Shown: positions 48,459-61,102 of the stretch, piece by piece | Layout: each line of letters opens with the position of its first letter | Numbering within the stretch: the first letter of the stretch is position 1 | Assembly: GCA_036417435.1 (NCBI GenBank) | Contig: CM070903.1 | Coordinates: 88,247,001-88,311,000 of the forward strand | Length of the DNA stretch: 64,000 nucleotides | Origin: Inia geoffrensis | Lineage: Eukaryota; Chordata; Mammalia; Artiodactyla; Iniidae | Direction of reading: 5' to 3' | The notes under the pieces: generated by a model | Seen by the model: the letters and a program-made list of their open reading frames with translations, nothing else | What the model was told of the DNA's origin: nothing | Database searches by the model: none | Program-made: the position numbers and the translations under genes

Positions 48459-48563
48459 GGAAAAGGCTCTAGGGCGGCAGATAAGGCTGTTGCCATGGTG
48501 ATGAAGGAGATACCGAGGGAGGAGTCTGCTGAAGAAAAGCCCCTCCTTACTATGACATCACAG
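48459..48563 (+). CDS. PEX5L: PEX5L (TRIP8b) cassette exon, N-terminal region
   Basis: A 105-nt coding exon bounded by an acceptor (ttcactgttatag) and a donor (CAG|gtgggc). It is open in phase 0 at both ends and encodes 35 residues, beginning GKGSRAADKAVAMVMKEI and ending EEKPLLTMTSQ. I recognise this as the N-terminal region of PEX5L/TRIP8b, the cytosolic brain protein that binds HCN pacemaker channels through its TPR domain and sets their surface level and cAMP response. Being a multiple of three and phase 0-0, it can be skipped without a frameshift; it probably corresponds to exon 4 of the published TRIP8b isoform naming (from recall). EEKPLL fits the acidic dileucine pattern [DE]xxxL[LI] used for AP-2 binding. 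An internal ATG at 48495 sits in a good Kozak context (gccATGG), but use as a start is unproven. No stop or frameshift is seen. Gene identity is firm; the exon number is less so. Confidence 0.93.
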
Positions 48564-49747
48564 GTGGGCAGACCCTTAGGGTTCCTGTAGGAAGCTGACA
48601 TATGTTAATATATCAGATATTGTGATTCTTAACTAGAAAAAAAAAAAAAACAGTAACTCGATACAATTTTTTTAAAAACACAGTTTCAATGAAACAATTA
48701 TACAGTATAAAATGAAAACCAAAATTGCTAAAAAAAAAAAAAGGAAAATTCCATCATTTAGTTACTTATTCGTGGATATTAATTTTCATTACTAAACTTT
48801 AGTTAAAAGAAGAAAAAGAAAATATATGTGCAAGTAAAACATGTCGCTTCTTTATAAAGGAGTCTTGTTAACAACTTTGGGAAAGAAGTAACAAGCTAAC
48901 GGTACATTTGAACAACAACCAAAAAAAAAAAATCAAATTCCTATGAATAAATACAACTTATATTGCATACATATGTCAGTTTACCAGTAGAATATCTAAA
49001 ATTTCTTAAATGTTAAATATATTTCTGTTGTGACTATGCATACTACGTATGTCTATACATATTTATGTGGATAACTAATTTACAGGAATGAGCCGGAAGT
49101 CCCTGAGTCTCCATGCAGAAAATGGCCTTTGTGGCCCCTCTTCTACTTAGTGACCTTGACAACAAAAATATCATCTCTATTAAAAGCACATGAGGGGCAT
49201 TTTCAGTGTTTATTATAATAAGTATAGAAAAAGATTTGCATTTGTATGCAAAGACACACTGAGAATGAATCCTGTATGTCCTCAGGGACTTTTGAAACAC
49301 CCTGTAAAATCCACATACATATGTATGTATAATATACTCATCACCACTCTGTGGAACTATCAGTTTTAAATTCTTAAATGCAAAATTACTTACTTGCATT
49401 TATCTTATAATTTAGATTAGATTGTTATCTTAAACATTTCTTTTTTTCCTCCATAATGCAATAGTAAATACAGTGATTCAGTTCCAATTATATGAACATG
49501 TCTCGATTTAGAAAAATGTCCATTTAAATTCCTCATGAAAGGCATTTATATCAAAAGCTAAATTATGGCAACTTATTTTTAGAATATCATCAGATCACAT
49601 CCCCAGCTGCCGCCAACATGTGTGGTTTCATTTCATTCTAAACACCATGCTGTAAGTAATGAAAATTATAATAACATATAACATCAAAATTGAATAATAA
49701 AAAAGTTATAAGGATTCCCAGGACTTTGGGATAATCTTATGTTGTGA

Positions 49748-49779
49748 GGTTTTTGTTTTTGTTTTTGTTTTTGTTTTAA
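49748..49779. repeat. (TTTTTG)n microsatellite
   Basis: Four to five units of 'tttttg' in an otherwise unique region. Confidence 0.9.
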
Positions 49780-51381
49780 TCCAAAAGAGGAGATGCTTCT
49801 TCCCAATGACACATAGTAATAGTTGGAAAGAAATTTGCTTAATATTTACCAAGGCCTCCATTCTTTACTTAGTTTACATAGTAAAACATATACAGATTTA
49901 CATTGATCTCCTGCCTTTGTAGAATCCATATCCAAAATATACAGTCCACAGTTCCTCAGGCGAATGTTATGGGAGGTGAGAACCACTTGGAGTTCTCGGC
50001 TAATGGTAGAGCCATATTCATCAGTAGGTAAGACTTATCCAAATCTGCAATTGGCATAGTTGTGCTGCAGCATATCATTTCAGGACATCACGATTTAGGA
50101 CAGGCTCTAGTGCCCAAAATTCTTTTTCTTCAAAACCATGCCTTGCTATGTGCTTTCCAGTAATCCTTTTCCAATGTCCAAAATTACCACTATAACCTAA
50201 ACTTTAGTTTAAATTTAATGCAAAATAAGAATTTTGATTTTTTTAATTAGAAAAGAAACTGTAATTATTACCATTTTCTCATATTCAGAACATTTGTGTG
50301 TACCAAGTTCCTTCTTTAATCCCTGTCTAATGTTGCATTAACTGTTTTTGAGGTAATAGTTACAATTTTACTGCATGAAGATGATAGTGCTTTCTTTGAT
50401 GCATCATATTCTTGTTGCATAGTGACTAGTTTATGAATCAGCAAATGGAGAGTTCTGATTCATAAAATGCAATGCACCTATTGTGTTGATAATCTTATGG
50501 AATTAATCCTGTGACAGCTGTGATACAATTATTTCTCAGTCAAATGTGGTTTTATTAGTTGATATACTTTTTCCACTACACACAAGTGGCTTCTCCCCTG
50601 CTATGCACCAGTGGCATGCACAAGCCAAAAAGCAGCAGAATGATCTGAAAAAGTGAGTACTTCTCATGGCAACCACAGCATCCAATCTGTGTACCATACC
50701 ACATTCTTACTCGTTATCTTGTGTGAATGTATTAGTGTCTTGAAACATGTCTGTCCCATGTCTCCTGTAAAGCCCCTGTGACATAGTGCTACATACTGCA
50801 GGACACATTGACTCATCTTCATTACTGGTGTGTCGATGCCAGCTGCTCATTCACAGATTCCAGAAATGTCTGAAGCTAATTGCCTCTCTCTCAATAATGT
50901 CTTCAGGACAATCATAATTGATAAAATACAGAATAAGTCCTTGAAATACTGAGTCCCTAATTTGTTTAGTAACTGTTCATTCCACAGATTGGTAAGTGTG
51001 GAATAGTTTATATTGAAGCATTTTTGTATTATGTGATTATTAGGATCATTTTTAGAGAGATTTAGCCAAGCGTACTCCAGTCAAGTCATTTATAGTACCT
51101 TGAACAAATTGAACAAAACAGAAGAGTTGGCCAGGTGACCTGAACTCAGAAATTGTCGGACCCCTGAGAATTGCTTTTTTTTGTTTCATTTAATTATTAA
51201 TTCTTTGCTAAACAATGTGTCAAGCTCTTCATAGTAGTTCAAGTTCATGCTGTCCTAGACTAACACTTTAAGTCAAACTTTAAGTCAAACAGTATGGAAA
51301 CAAATGTGCACTGATGAGAGTGTTGAAGGGAAAAAATATGTGAACCATCAAGTCTTGGAGGAAATAAGAGTTTCTCTAGAC

Positions 51382-51698
51382 CTGTGCTGTTCACTACAGT
51401 AGCCGCTAGCCACATGTGGCTATTGAGTGCTTTGTGGATACCCAGAATTGAGATATGCTGTAAGTATAAAATACACACCAAGTTTTGAAGATTTAGTCCA
51501 AAGAAAAATAATGTAAACTATCACATTAATAATTTTTATATTGATTACATGTTGAAATGATAATATTTTGGATATATTGGGCTAAATAAAATGTGTTATT
51601 AAAATTATTTTCACCTGTTTCTTTTCACTATTTTTAAAGTGGCTACTAGAAAGTTTAAAATTACCAGGCTCTCGTTATATTTCCATTGAACAGTACTA
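51382..51698 (-). mobile_element. MER3 hAT transposon with 8-bp duplication
   Basis: 317 bp with MER3 landmarks in reverse: 'agccgctagccacatgtggc', 'gattacatgttgaaatgata', 'ttttcacctgtttcttttca', 'aaagtggctactagaaagtt'. A perfect 8-bp duplication, ctctagac, flanks it (51374-51381 and 51699-51706). Confidence 0.92.
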
Positions 51699-54084
51699 CT
51701 CTAGACTGTAATGGTATAAATAAATCCAGTTTGAGGCTAGAGGGGAAAACTATGTGCCAGAAGATTGAGCATATCATAGAAAAATTTTTATTCTTCTTTA
51801 TGAGAATGAAATGGCTTTATGGAATATTTTTCTCTCATAAGGAACCTTCAGAAATTTTCATTTTAACCACCTCCCCTGGTACTTTTGTAAATAAGGAATA
51901 GCCCATTTTTTACTGTAGAGCACAGTGTCTTAAAACTATGTGTTCCAGACCTCTTCTTGTCAAGGGAATTCTTTTTTAACTCAGGCTTTGTTTTTCTATC
52001 TGTCCCCACCCCTTATAGTTTGATACTGATTTAATATTGTGTCTGATAAAGATAAAAAAGTAATGTCCTTGATTGGAAAAACATTCACAAGGCTGCTAAA
52101 TACAGTCTTGTTTGGGTTTTCTGTTACTAACTTGAAACAATTGCTTTAATTATATTCTCCTTCCGCCTGATGTTAGTACTATCCAAGCTGTAAACAATAA
52201 TATTTGTTCATTTCCCCATGAATAGATTCACATTTTTATGTCTAACTATCCTGTCAGGAAAATATTTGTTGTCAGTTGGTTGACATTTAGATCAAGTCAA
52301 AGAGTTGAAAATTATCACATGGTTATCCTTTACAGGAAGATCCACTGAGACCCATATAAAGAACTGGGGGATGGGGCAGTGCCATTAGTACTATTAGCTC
52401 ATAAGAAATTAATTCAGTCGGCTGGCAGAATTACCATGACAAAGCCTTCAAAGGCTGAATACTAAGGAGTGCATAGTAATGTTTCAGTTGTTTCCTCTTT
52501 TCAATGGATTTTGTCAGTCAACTTAGTTTTAATATGGTGACTATTTTGATGGGCTTTGCACACGTTTCTAAACTTGGATAGGACTAATAAAGCCATAAAC
52601 AGTTTAATTATAAAATTATGAATGAAAACCTACTTAACCAATGACATATATTGTACTTTTAATCAAGAGAGTGCAAAAAATAAAGGAATTTTCAAAATGC
52701 ATAAAGATATGTCTATTGAAAGCATATTTGTGTTTTTATTTATATAAAAACAATCTTAATTTTTCTATTATTTAGATGAGATAAAAAGACTGATATATTT
52801 TTACAAAGTTTTTAATCAACATTACAAATATGAAATATTTTTCAACTGTTTTTTAGCTTATTAGCTTCAGTGTTTTAACTTTTAAAATTATTCTTTAAAT
52901 ACTAAAGTGTTTCAAAATAAAAACAGAATATTTTACTTTAAACTAAAACAATAGATTGAGATCATCAATCTGAAGTGTAAAATTATAGAATAAGGAGTTA
53001 TTATCCTATACAGACCTTGTTTTCTCACCTAAAACGTATTTTGGTTTGGAGTTAATTCTTAGTGATATAATCAATCACAAACTTTAGCTCTATATTTTTT
53101 AATGAAACACCTAAGCAATATATTGTTTAAAGATAAATAAACTTAGACTTAAGTCACAAAAAAAGCTATCTTTAATGCACTGGAGCATAAGTCGCAGGCA
53201 GTATTTAAAAACAAAATACTCTCCTTTCATCTTGGTTAAATATTCAGCTTAGATCATATAATAATTTAATTTTTTAACATTTAAATTAAGCAAGTTGAAC
53301 TAAGGCAAATGTATTTTTAGACAAAGTTTTAAAACAGACAATAATTCATTAAAGGTGGATGATATTGTCTGCACTCTGCTCAACACTAAACACAATATTG
53401 ATATAAAATAAGAAGCAATTTTGTCCTGTAGTGGCTACTATTAGCCACATCAACTGACTGGTCTAAGTCATAAGTAAATTGAAGACATTTGACTGAATAT
53501 TTCATGTACAACCTGTGATTACAAGGAAGGTGTAAAGGATCAATAGTCTTGAATTCTGAGTGACAAGAAGCTCCTACATGCGAGTTCTCACCTGTCTTTT
53601 TACTTCCGCTCCTTCCTTTCGTTTCCATGTCCATTGACTGTGTAAGGGCTTTCTCTCAGAATCTCCAAATTTGAATCTCTGATTTAAAAATCTCTGAGTG
53701 AGGTAGTGGTGTTATTTCTTGAAGTACCACTGGCTTCCCACTTGCATTGGTCCATGTCCTGCTTCCAAAGATGGAATGAGGCAGGTCCATGCTGTTATTT
53801 CAATTCTTTTCGTTAGGCTTTCATTCTTGGCGTTTTTGACTTCTTGGTAGAAGCCTTGCATTTGGAACTGTTCCTTTAGATACCTCTAGGTTTCCAAGCA
53901 TTTCAGTGATGTGACAGTGGGGGAAAGTGGACTTAGGTTTGTGGTTTAAAATTTGCCAGGAATTTAGTAAACATTTCTGAAGACCACTGGCCTCTCTATG
54001 AGTTGATCAAACCCCATATGAAATTGAGGATGCCCATGCAATCAATCTTTTATACAATTCGCCATTCTGTTGGACTGTATAAAA

Positions 54085-54400
54085 TCAGTCAACATTTATT
54101 AAACTGCCACTATGAGATACAAAAATTAATTGGATAAGGTCTCTACCTTCAAAGAGATCATAGTCTAGTGGGAGGAAACAGGTGAAACTAAGGTTATAAA
54201 ATTGGGTAAAGCATGGGAACGCGGAGATGTTGTAAGAAGGCACTTGCTGCCTAGAGCTAAAGAAGGTTCCCAGACAATGTATCAATAGAATGGGGTCCTG
54301 AAAGAGAAATAAGAATCTGTCACCATTAGAAAGGCCTTTGAACTAATCTAAATATTGAGAAGAGGACAAAGAAGGATAATAAAGGAAAATTTTAAATGTA
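54085..54400 (-). repeat. LINE-2 fragment
   Basis: 'agtcaacatttattaaactg', 'catagtctagtgggaggaaa' and 'ggcacttgctgcctagagct' follow reverse L2. Confidence 0.65.
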
Positions 54401-54984
54401 AAGTTGAAATAAAGGCCTTAACAACTAATGAAGTGGGTCATTTTAACTTAGTTAAGATCATCTGATTGGACCAAAATTGCAATCACTCCCACTCAGTTTT
54501 TAAAAAAAAAAAATTGGAAACCTTTTGACTCACCTTTTATTATTTTTATAACATCAGTGTACTCTGTGCCAGAAGGATGAAATGAGGTAAGTTCATAAAG
54601 TATTTTCAAACTGAAGGAAGTAACTCTAAGAGGAAGTGAATAAGCTCTATCCTACCAATGAATAAAGACAGAATAAATGGCATACAATTTGGGAGTAAAG
54701 CTTAGGGGAACTATTTGGGGGATTCAGTTCAGTTTGCAATATTACTTTATGATCTAAAAGGTTTACTTATTCTCAAGTCACCATAGGAAAACCGTAAATT
54801 TGTTTGAAAATCAGGAGGGAGGCATTTGAAAAGCCATTCTTATCTATACAAGTAAAAATAAAATGGGACTTAGTAGGGCTAAAATAATGATTCTTAAATT
54901 CATCTGACTGAAGATACAGTTCAAAATTGGACTGTTTGAGATAGATATTTTTATATCTTCAGTTTCTGCAAAGTCACTGTCCCA

Positions 54985-55085
54985 TCTGGTAGCCATTTAT
55001 TGAGCCCCTCTTATATGAAGACATTCTATTAGAAGTTGTGAAGGATATAAATATGAGTAAGACATAGCCTCTTACCTCAAAGTTA
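54985..55085 (-). repeat. L2/MIR-type tail fragment
   Basis: 'agccatttattgagcccctc' and 'gataaatatgag'-like sequence in a reversed L2 tail. Weak. Confidence 0.5.
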
Positions 55086-58000
55086 ATAACAAAAGATTTT
55101 TTTTCATGATATCTCCTATTTCATCTTCCATATCTCAATCAAAACCCAAAAACCTTCAGTTCCCAAATTACCTTTCCATGCTATCTGAAATCTGGCCTTT
55201 CATCCTCTTCACCCTTGAGCCTTGCCACTATCCCCACTCCAATCTCAGCATTTCCCGACAGCTAAACAGTGCTCTAGCTTGAAAAGCACAGACTCAGAAA
55301 GTAATGTGAAGTTTCCTCTTTGATTTGTATCTATGGAAGAAAGTCACAGGAACAGCTCAGTTATGGGAATGGGACAGACATGTTATTGGAACAACTCCAG
55401 TCCACGGGTGAAGTGTGGTCACAAATAAGACAGTAGGTGTGGAAAAGACCTTATGAGGAGAAGCCACACCTTAGTCTTGGGCTCTCTAGGGTCTCTCTGA
55501 ATAACCTCCTCTTTGGTATTCTTTTCTTCCTATGCTGAGAAAATCTGAGTGCTAGAAGTGCTTTCCCTAGAAAGTAAGTCTTTAGTTTGAATGAGGAGAG
55601 AGACTCAAAAAAAAAAAAAAAAATCCTATTACCTCTGATAAAGCAGACTTGCCTAAAAGGATAGGCCTTTCAATTAATTGTGGCTATCCTTTGTTTTTCC
55701 ATTTAGATATTTATGTGGAAAGGTCTTACTTTCTAGAATTCTTTTATCAAATTTAGACTAATTTTTCAGTGTTTGCAATTTAAAATATCTACAGAAATCT
55801 AATACCCTGGTCTTCTAAAACCATAGGTAATCTAGGTCTATTCTACACACCTACTCACAGAGCTATGATTTGGAAATAAATTATTAGTCCTTTTATTTAC
55901 AAAGGAATTTAATTGTATCCAAAGTAAAGAAAAGTATAAGGGGGCTTTTGTGGAATATAAATCATAGGTACCTTTTACATAATAATGGATATTTCTCAAG
56001 ACCAGGACTAAGAGAATAAATTTTCTTAGTTATCTATCAATAACATCAGACTTCTTCAGAGAAATAATGGCTAACAAAAGGAGTTATGACATCACACATA
56101 TGTCATACATATGTTAAAGTTCAAGTTGTATTGGTTGTATTGAGTTTTTGCACCTTTTTCACTTTAGCCTAGGTCAATAAGACCTAGTAGTCAGAATGCA
56201 CAACGTAATAAATGTAAGCCTGTTACAATACATTCTATGAGTATAGTGTGGTGCCATATTTGATGGTGACCTTCATCTTCCATATGATGTTTATAGCACA
56301 GCAGAATCCAGCTCTCCCTTGACAGCCGTGAGAATGACACAGCCTGGAGGTAGACATTATTGCTACATCAAGACCACATCACCATGGTGATATGATACTA
56401 GATGGGTTCAATATGCTAAGCATATATGGCTAAAAGGGCAAATTCTCCCAAGAAATACACATTAATGTATGAGTCTTTAAGAAGTTGCATAAACACAGTT
56501 TTTACATGAGCTATACCTATAAATGAAAAACAGATCCCGGAAAACTAATCCCATTTTCAGAAGAGCTGGCATAAACCATGGCATTTACAAAACTTCTAAT
56601 ATATTTTATCCCCAAAACATGAAAGGCTCATAGTCCCTCAGCATTAAAAAATATTTCAATATAAATAGGACGGGTGATACCCAAGAATGTTCAAATTCAG
56701 AAAACAAAATGCAAAGAAACTCAAGAGTTTTGTTCATGGATTAAAGGAGCATCCCCAAAAAAAGGTTACAACCAAAACAGACCTCAGATAATTTAGAGAA
56801 ACATGTGAGTCTTTATACATAGTAACACTAAAACTTATAATTGAAAATTATTCTATCTCTATAACTTGAACATTAAAAGAAAATTAGCATTCTGAATGCT
56901 TAGAACCCTCGATAACATGTACAAATTAATATGAGTGACATTAAATTGCCAACTCTATCTCAAAATCTTAGACTTTAGTGAAGATCTGAGATTTATCCAT
57001 GTTAAGATAATAGCATGAATGTGTAAAAGTACCAAAGGTACCTCTTGGTTTTCAGTCCCCGAATAATCCTAATGTTTCCACATTCCTCCTTCACCAATAA
57101 TAGAATTGCAGTTTTTCTTCCCATATTTACCATTATTTAGGTCTCTTGTCAGGGTCCATAAGCTCTAAGCTATAATACCACTAACATTGCCAGAGAAATA
57201 ATGAAGTGAAAGTGAGTCATAGAAAATATTTTGATTTGGTAATACTTCAAAACACTTCATTTGTTATTTTATGTGTCTCTTAAAATACAGCCTTGCAAAT
57301 AAGTATTTTAAAATCTAGAGATTTTTTAGCACATCTTTTTCCTATAGCAAGTAGAAAACTAGATGACTATGCCCATTTTAAGAAAGGGCAATATAAAAAC
57401 TCCCAAAAAACTAAGACAGTTCTTTTAGGGACTAACCACTTGTGTTATCTTAGGTGTAATTTTCCCCTTACCCTTAGAAACAGAACTTAAGGATGTTTGG
57501 ATTCAAAGAGGTGCAGAATAACTGAAAGTAAATATTTGGCTGCCACTGATCATGAGAACTAATAAAAATCAAACTGAAAGATTTCTGAAATTAGAGAACA
57601 AGCCAATGGGGAAATATAATTGATTTGACAGAAATCTCTTTTACATACAGATTTTCACAAACATATATACTGGATACCTGTACAGTTAACATAACAATAT
57701 TTCCTACTCTCTCAAAATACTTGTTATGCACTACATTACTTCCAAGGAAATATAAGGAAGGGCGTGTGCCTTTAGGTGACTTGAGCTTTTTAACAGGGAG
57801 AGAAAAAGAGCATTTATCCACGCACACGGATGTCTGTGTGTGTGCGTGCTGTTACTACATAGCAATGACTGACCAGTCCTAAACAGAATGTGTCACCTCA
57901 GGGTCTGAAGCCATGGTTCCAGGTCTCAGTGAGAGCTTTTTGTCCAGATGAAGAGTGAGATTGGCCCCTAGGAACTGTGATTCAATAGGTGTCATATTCT

Positions 58001-58281
58001 ACATACTGAAATTAGAGAATAATTCCAAAACTGTTCTAGGAGGAGAAAAAAAGCTTGAGGTTTGAAAACTGAAGTTGGCTGCATCAGAAATATGACAGTG
58101 CTGAAAGGCTCATTCCCCATCCCCTGATTTTTTTTTCTTTCTTGCCTCTACCCTATTACTTATTGATTGATTTATTTTTTGGTAGGCTTGCTATTCTCGT
58201 TTTGTTGCAAGGCTGCATTTTAATTCATCTGATTCTGCAGTTGGATAAAGTCCTTTGACACCTGTGTTCATTTGTTCCCAG

Positions 58282-58393
58282 CTGGTGAATGAACAGCAAG
58301 AAAGCAGACCCCTCCTGAGTCCCTCCATCGATGATTTTCTCTGTGAAACCAAATCGGAGGCAATAGCAAGGCCAGTAACGTCCAACACAGCCG
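58282..58393 (+). CDS. PEX5L: PEX5L (TRIP8b) exon following the cassette exon
   Basis: A 112-nt exon preceded by a pyrimidine-rich acceptor (gtgttcatttgttcccag) and followed by a donor (CCG|gtaatt) that is weak at +5 and +6. It opens in phase 0 directly after the TSQ end of the exon at 48459-48563 and closes in phase 1, the split codon being G|NN. It encodes 37 residues beginning LVNEQQESRPLLSPSIDDFL and ending ARPVTSNTA, matching the PEX5L/TRIP8b region just before the long linker to the TPR repeats. ESRPLL is a second acidic dileucine motif; the following SIDDFL is acidic-hydrophobic and could also contact endocytic adaptors (inference). Skipping this exon alone would shift the frame, so it should be constitutive or spliced together with others. 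The next exon, which should start in phase 1, is not found before the window ends. The sequence is intact. Confidence 0.94.
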
Positions 58394-59479
58394 GTAATTC
58401 TTTCACTTTTAACTTTTCCTCAAGTGGAGTTAATTTTCATGATAGAAAAATGCACATTTTCTTTCCACAATGCATTTTAAGTGGAGAATAATGTTTGCAA
58501 ACAAATGAAATTTTAGAATATATACTGTTCAATATAAACCAATAAATTGCTTTTCTTTATAATATAAGAAACTCCAATGGATATTATCCAACCAATTTTG
58601 AAAACATTAGAGTACCACTATTAGCAATGAATCATTTTTCAATGCCAATTTTCATATTTCCATCTTCGCATCTCAAGTCACATCATATAGGAATTCTTTA
58701 AAACAAAAGCATCTCTTTCAGAGTAAGGTTTTTCAAGTTCTGGCTGGAAATATTTTGTATGACAGAGTCCAGTAAAATAAAAATATAGGCAATCCCTTCA
58801 AGTGGATTGAAATCACAATTAAAATGTCCTAGAGACTTGGGATATCATCGAGACAATTTTATTTTTTTGTCATATAAATGGATTAGTTCCTCCTTCTTAC
58901 AACAATTTATTTGAACATTGTTCTGGAATTAAATATAATCAAACAGTAAGCTATCTGTATAGGGACTAATAAGTTGTCATCCAGTGAGTGAATGCAGGAT
59001 GCCAGTGTATCAATCACACCTTCTCCAGCATCCTCTGCACTTAAATTCTCACTAATTCGAAAACTACGTCACTTAGGTACAGCCCACCCTGAGGCCACAA
59101 CGGAAGATTTGACTCAAAAGCTACTTGTCACCTTCTGGATCAGCGGCAGCCTTTCTGCATTGGTTTCATTCAGTCAACATTCACACTCAAGGGCATGTTG
59201 TTCAAATAAGAATGAAAGGATGATGTCCAGAATCAAACAACAAAGGTTATATTGGATGGCAGGAGAGAATTTAATGGGGGGAGGAGAGGATAATTATATA
59301 CTGTCTTGTTAAAGGTCATTTCATTTCCCCATCATGTCCTCAGCCTGCTGCTCTTGGCATAGTTTTATTATACTTTTAAGTGAAGAAAATCACAGGTGAA
59401 GGAAATTGTGATTTTTAAGAAATGCTAAAAATTACAACAATAAGAGTAACTAACACAAGATAGAGGCACTTTATACGGG

Positions 59480-59700
59480 AGTGTAGTCTACAGTCTCTGG
59501 AGTTAAACTTTGTGAATTCCAACCCCAGCTCTGCCACTTAGCAACTCTGTGTCCTTGAGCAAGTTGCATAAGTAAGTCTATTTCCTCATCTGTCTAATAG
59601 TAGTAAGATCTATATCTCATAGGTTACTTGGGAAGATTAAATGAAGCAATCTATGTAAGTGCTAACACACCAAAGCAATCATTTTCTAAATTCAACTACC
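59480..59700 (+). repeat. MIR SINE
   Basis: 'aattccaaccccagctctgc' + 'cacttagcaactctgtgtcc', 'ttgagcaagttgcataagta', 'ttcctcatctgtctaatagt'. Nearly complete. Confidence 0.9.
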
Positions 59701-60169
59701 GCTTTGAGTAATCAAGCAAATAAAATTGCACTTAGTACATTTTAGGCAGGAAATGAACCAAGTTCAGATCCTGTCAGATCAGTTTCATCCTCCTTACCTA
59801 TGAAACTGGAGCTCACCCCTCCAAAACTGAGCTACCCCCAGAAAAATACAGAGGAGCCTTGTGTCTCTAATTGCAGGAAAATCCATGAAAATGGGGTACA
59901 CTGAGAAATTCCCGCTGTTCTAAGAAAAAGCTGCGAAGCATAATTCTCAGGTCTTGATTCCAGTACCCTCTACAACTCTCAGGAAGGATAGAACTAAGTC
60001 ACACAGGAAGGGCTCACCAGAGAGAGCAACATAATATCCAACTCAAAAGCTACTTTTCACCTTGATTTTTCTAGCATATAACAGAGAGACCTGTGCAATA
60101 CTGGAGGAAATTACATATTCAAAAGAATATGTAATTTCTTGCAATCCCAGTACCTACAGTATTGCCTTC

Positions 60170-60591
60170 TGTATTAGTTTCCTATGCCTGCCATGACAAA
60201 ATGCCACAAAACGAGTGGATTAGACAACAGAGATTTATTGCCTCACAATTCTAGAAGCTAGAAGTCCAAAATCAAGGTGTCAGCAGGACCATGCTTCCTC
60301 TGAAGGTGCTTGGGAAGGATCTGTTCCAGGCCTCTCTCCTGGTTTCTGATAGCTCCGTGACTTGTGGAAGCATAACTCTAATCTTCACATGACATGTGTG
60401 CATGTCTCCCAGTATGCATGTCAGTCTCTGTGTCCAAATTTCCTCTTTATTACCACCCTACTCCAATCTGACTCATCTTAACTAATTACATCTCCATTGA
60501 CCCTATTTCTAAATAGTTACATTCTGAGGTACTGGGGGTTAAAACTTCAACATACGAGTTTTGCGGGGGGGACACATTTCAATCCATAACA
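60170..60591 (-). mobile_element. MLT1-type solo LTR (ERVL-MaLR)
   Basis: 422 bp from 'tgtattagtttcctatgcct' to 'caatccataaca', keeping TG...CA ends. Flanking 5-mers ccttc (60165-60169) and ccctc (60592-60596) match at four of five positions, as expected for an aged target duplication. No retroviral interior is present. Confidence 0.92.
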
Positions 60592-60752
60592 CCCTCCAAA
60601 GTAAGAGGACAGGAAAAATGGTATGTTGAGACTATGGGTTTTTCATTTCTTGGCCTCAGCATTCAGTGCATCTGGGTCACACAGATTTTTATCTTTAAGG
60701 AAGACTCTCATTTGATAGTATGTTTTTTTTAATCTTAAAAATATATGTAGGG

Positions 60753-61059
60753 GGGGCTTCCCTGGTGGCACAGTGGTTAAGAATCCACCTGCCAGTGCAG
60801 GGGACACGGGTTCAAGCCCTGGTCTGGAAAGATCCCACATGCCGCGGAGCAACTAAGCCCGTGTGCCACAACTACTGAGCTTGCGCTCTAGAGCCCATGA
60901 GCCACAACTACTGAGCCCACGAGCCTAGAGCCCGTGCCCCGCAACAAGAGAAGCCACTGCAATGAGAAGCCCGCACACTGCAATGAAGAGTAGCCCCCAC
61001 TCGCCACAACTAGAGAAAGCCCATGCGCAGCAACAAAGACCCAACACAGCCAAAAATAA

Positions 61060-61100
<41 letters not shown>
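60753..61100 (+). mobile_element. long, undeleted CHR-2-type SINE
   Basis: About 348 bp. After the shared tRNA-like head ('ggcttccctggtggcacagt') it retains the repeated 'ccacaactactgagc' blocks, the 'agagaagccactgcaatgag' segment and 'caaagacccaacacagccaa', ending in (AAAT)n. The shorter copies in this window lack this middle section. Confidence 0.93.

Positions 61101-61102
<2 letters not shown>

Larger units (their letters stand above)
48564..58281 (+). other. PEX5L: PEX5L intron between the two exons
   Basis: A 9,718-bp intron running from gtgggc to ttcccag. It is poor in young repeats: one MER3 DNA element, L2 fragments near 54.1-54.4 and 55.0 kb, and a (TTTTTG)n tract. The rest is AT-rich unique sequence in which I see no exon, although a short alternative exon could be missed by eye. 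The low content of young insertions around alternatively spliced exons would fit constrained intronic sequence, but this was not tested. Confidence 0.85.

Noticed and set aside
58230..58240. Upstream alternative acceptor (gattctgcag) for the 112-nt PEX5L exon
   Set aside because: Its use would add 41 nt, which is not a multiple of three, and would shift the PEX5L frame. The acceptor at 58281 gives the exact known protein boundary.
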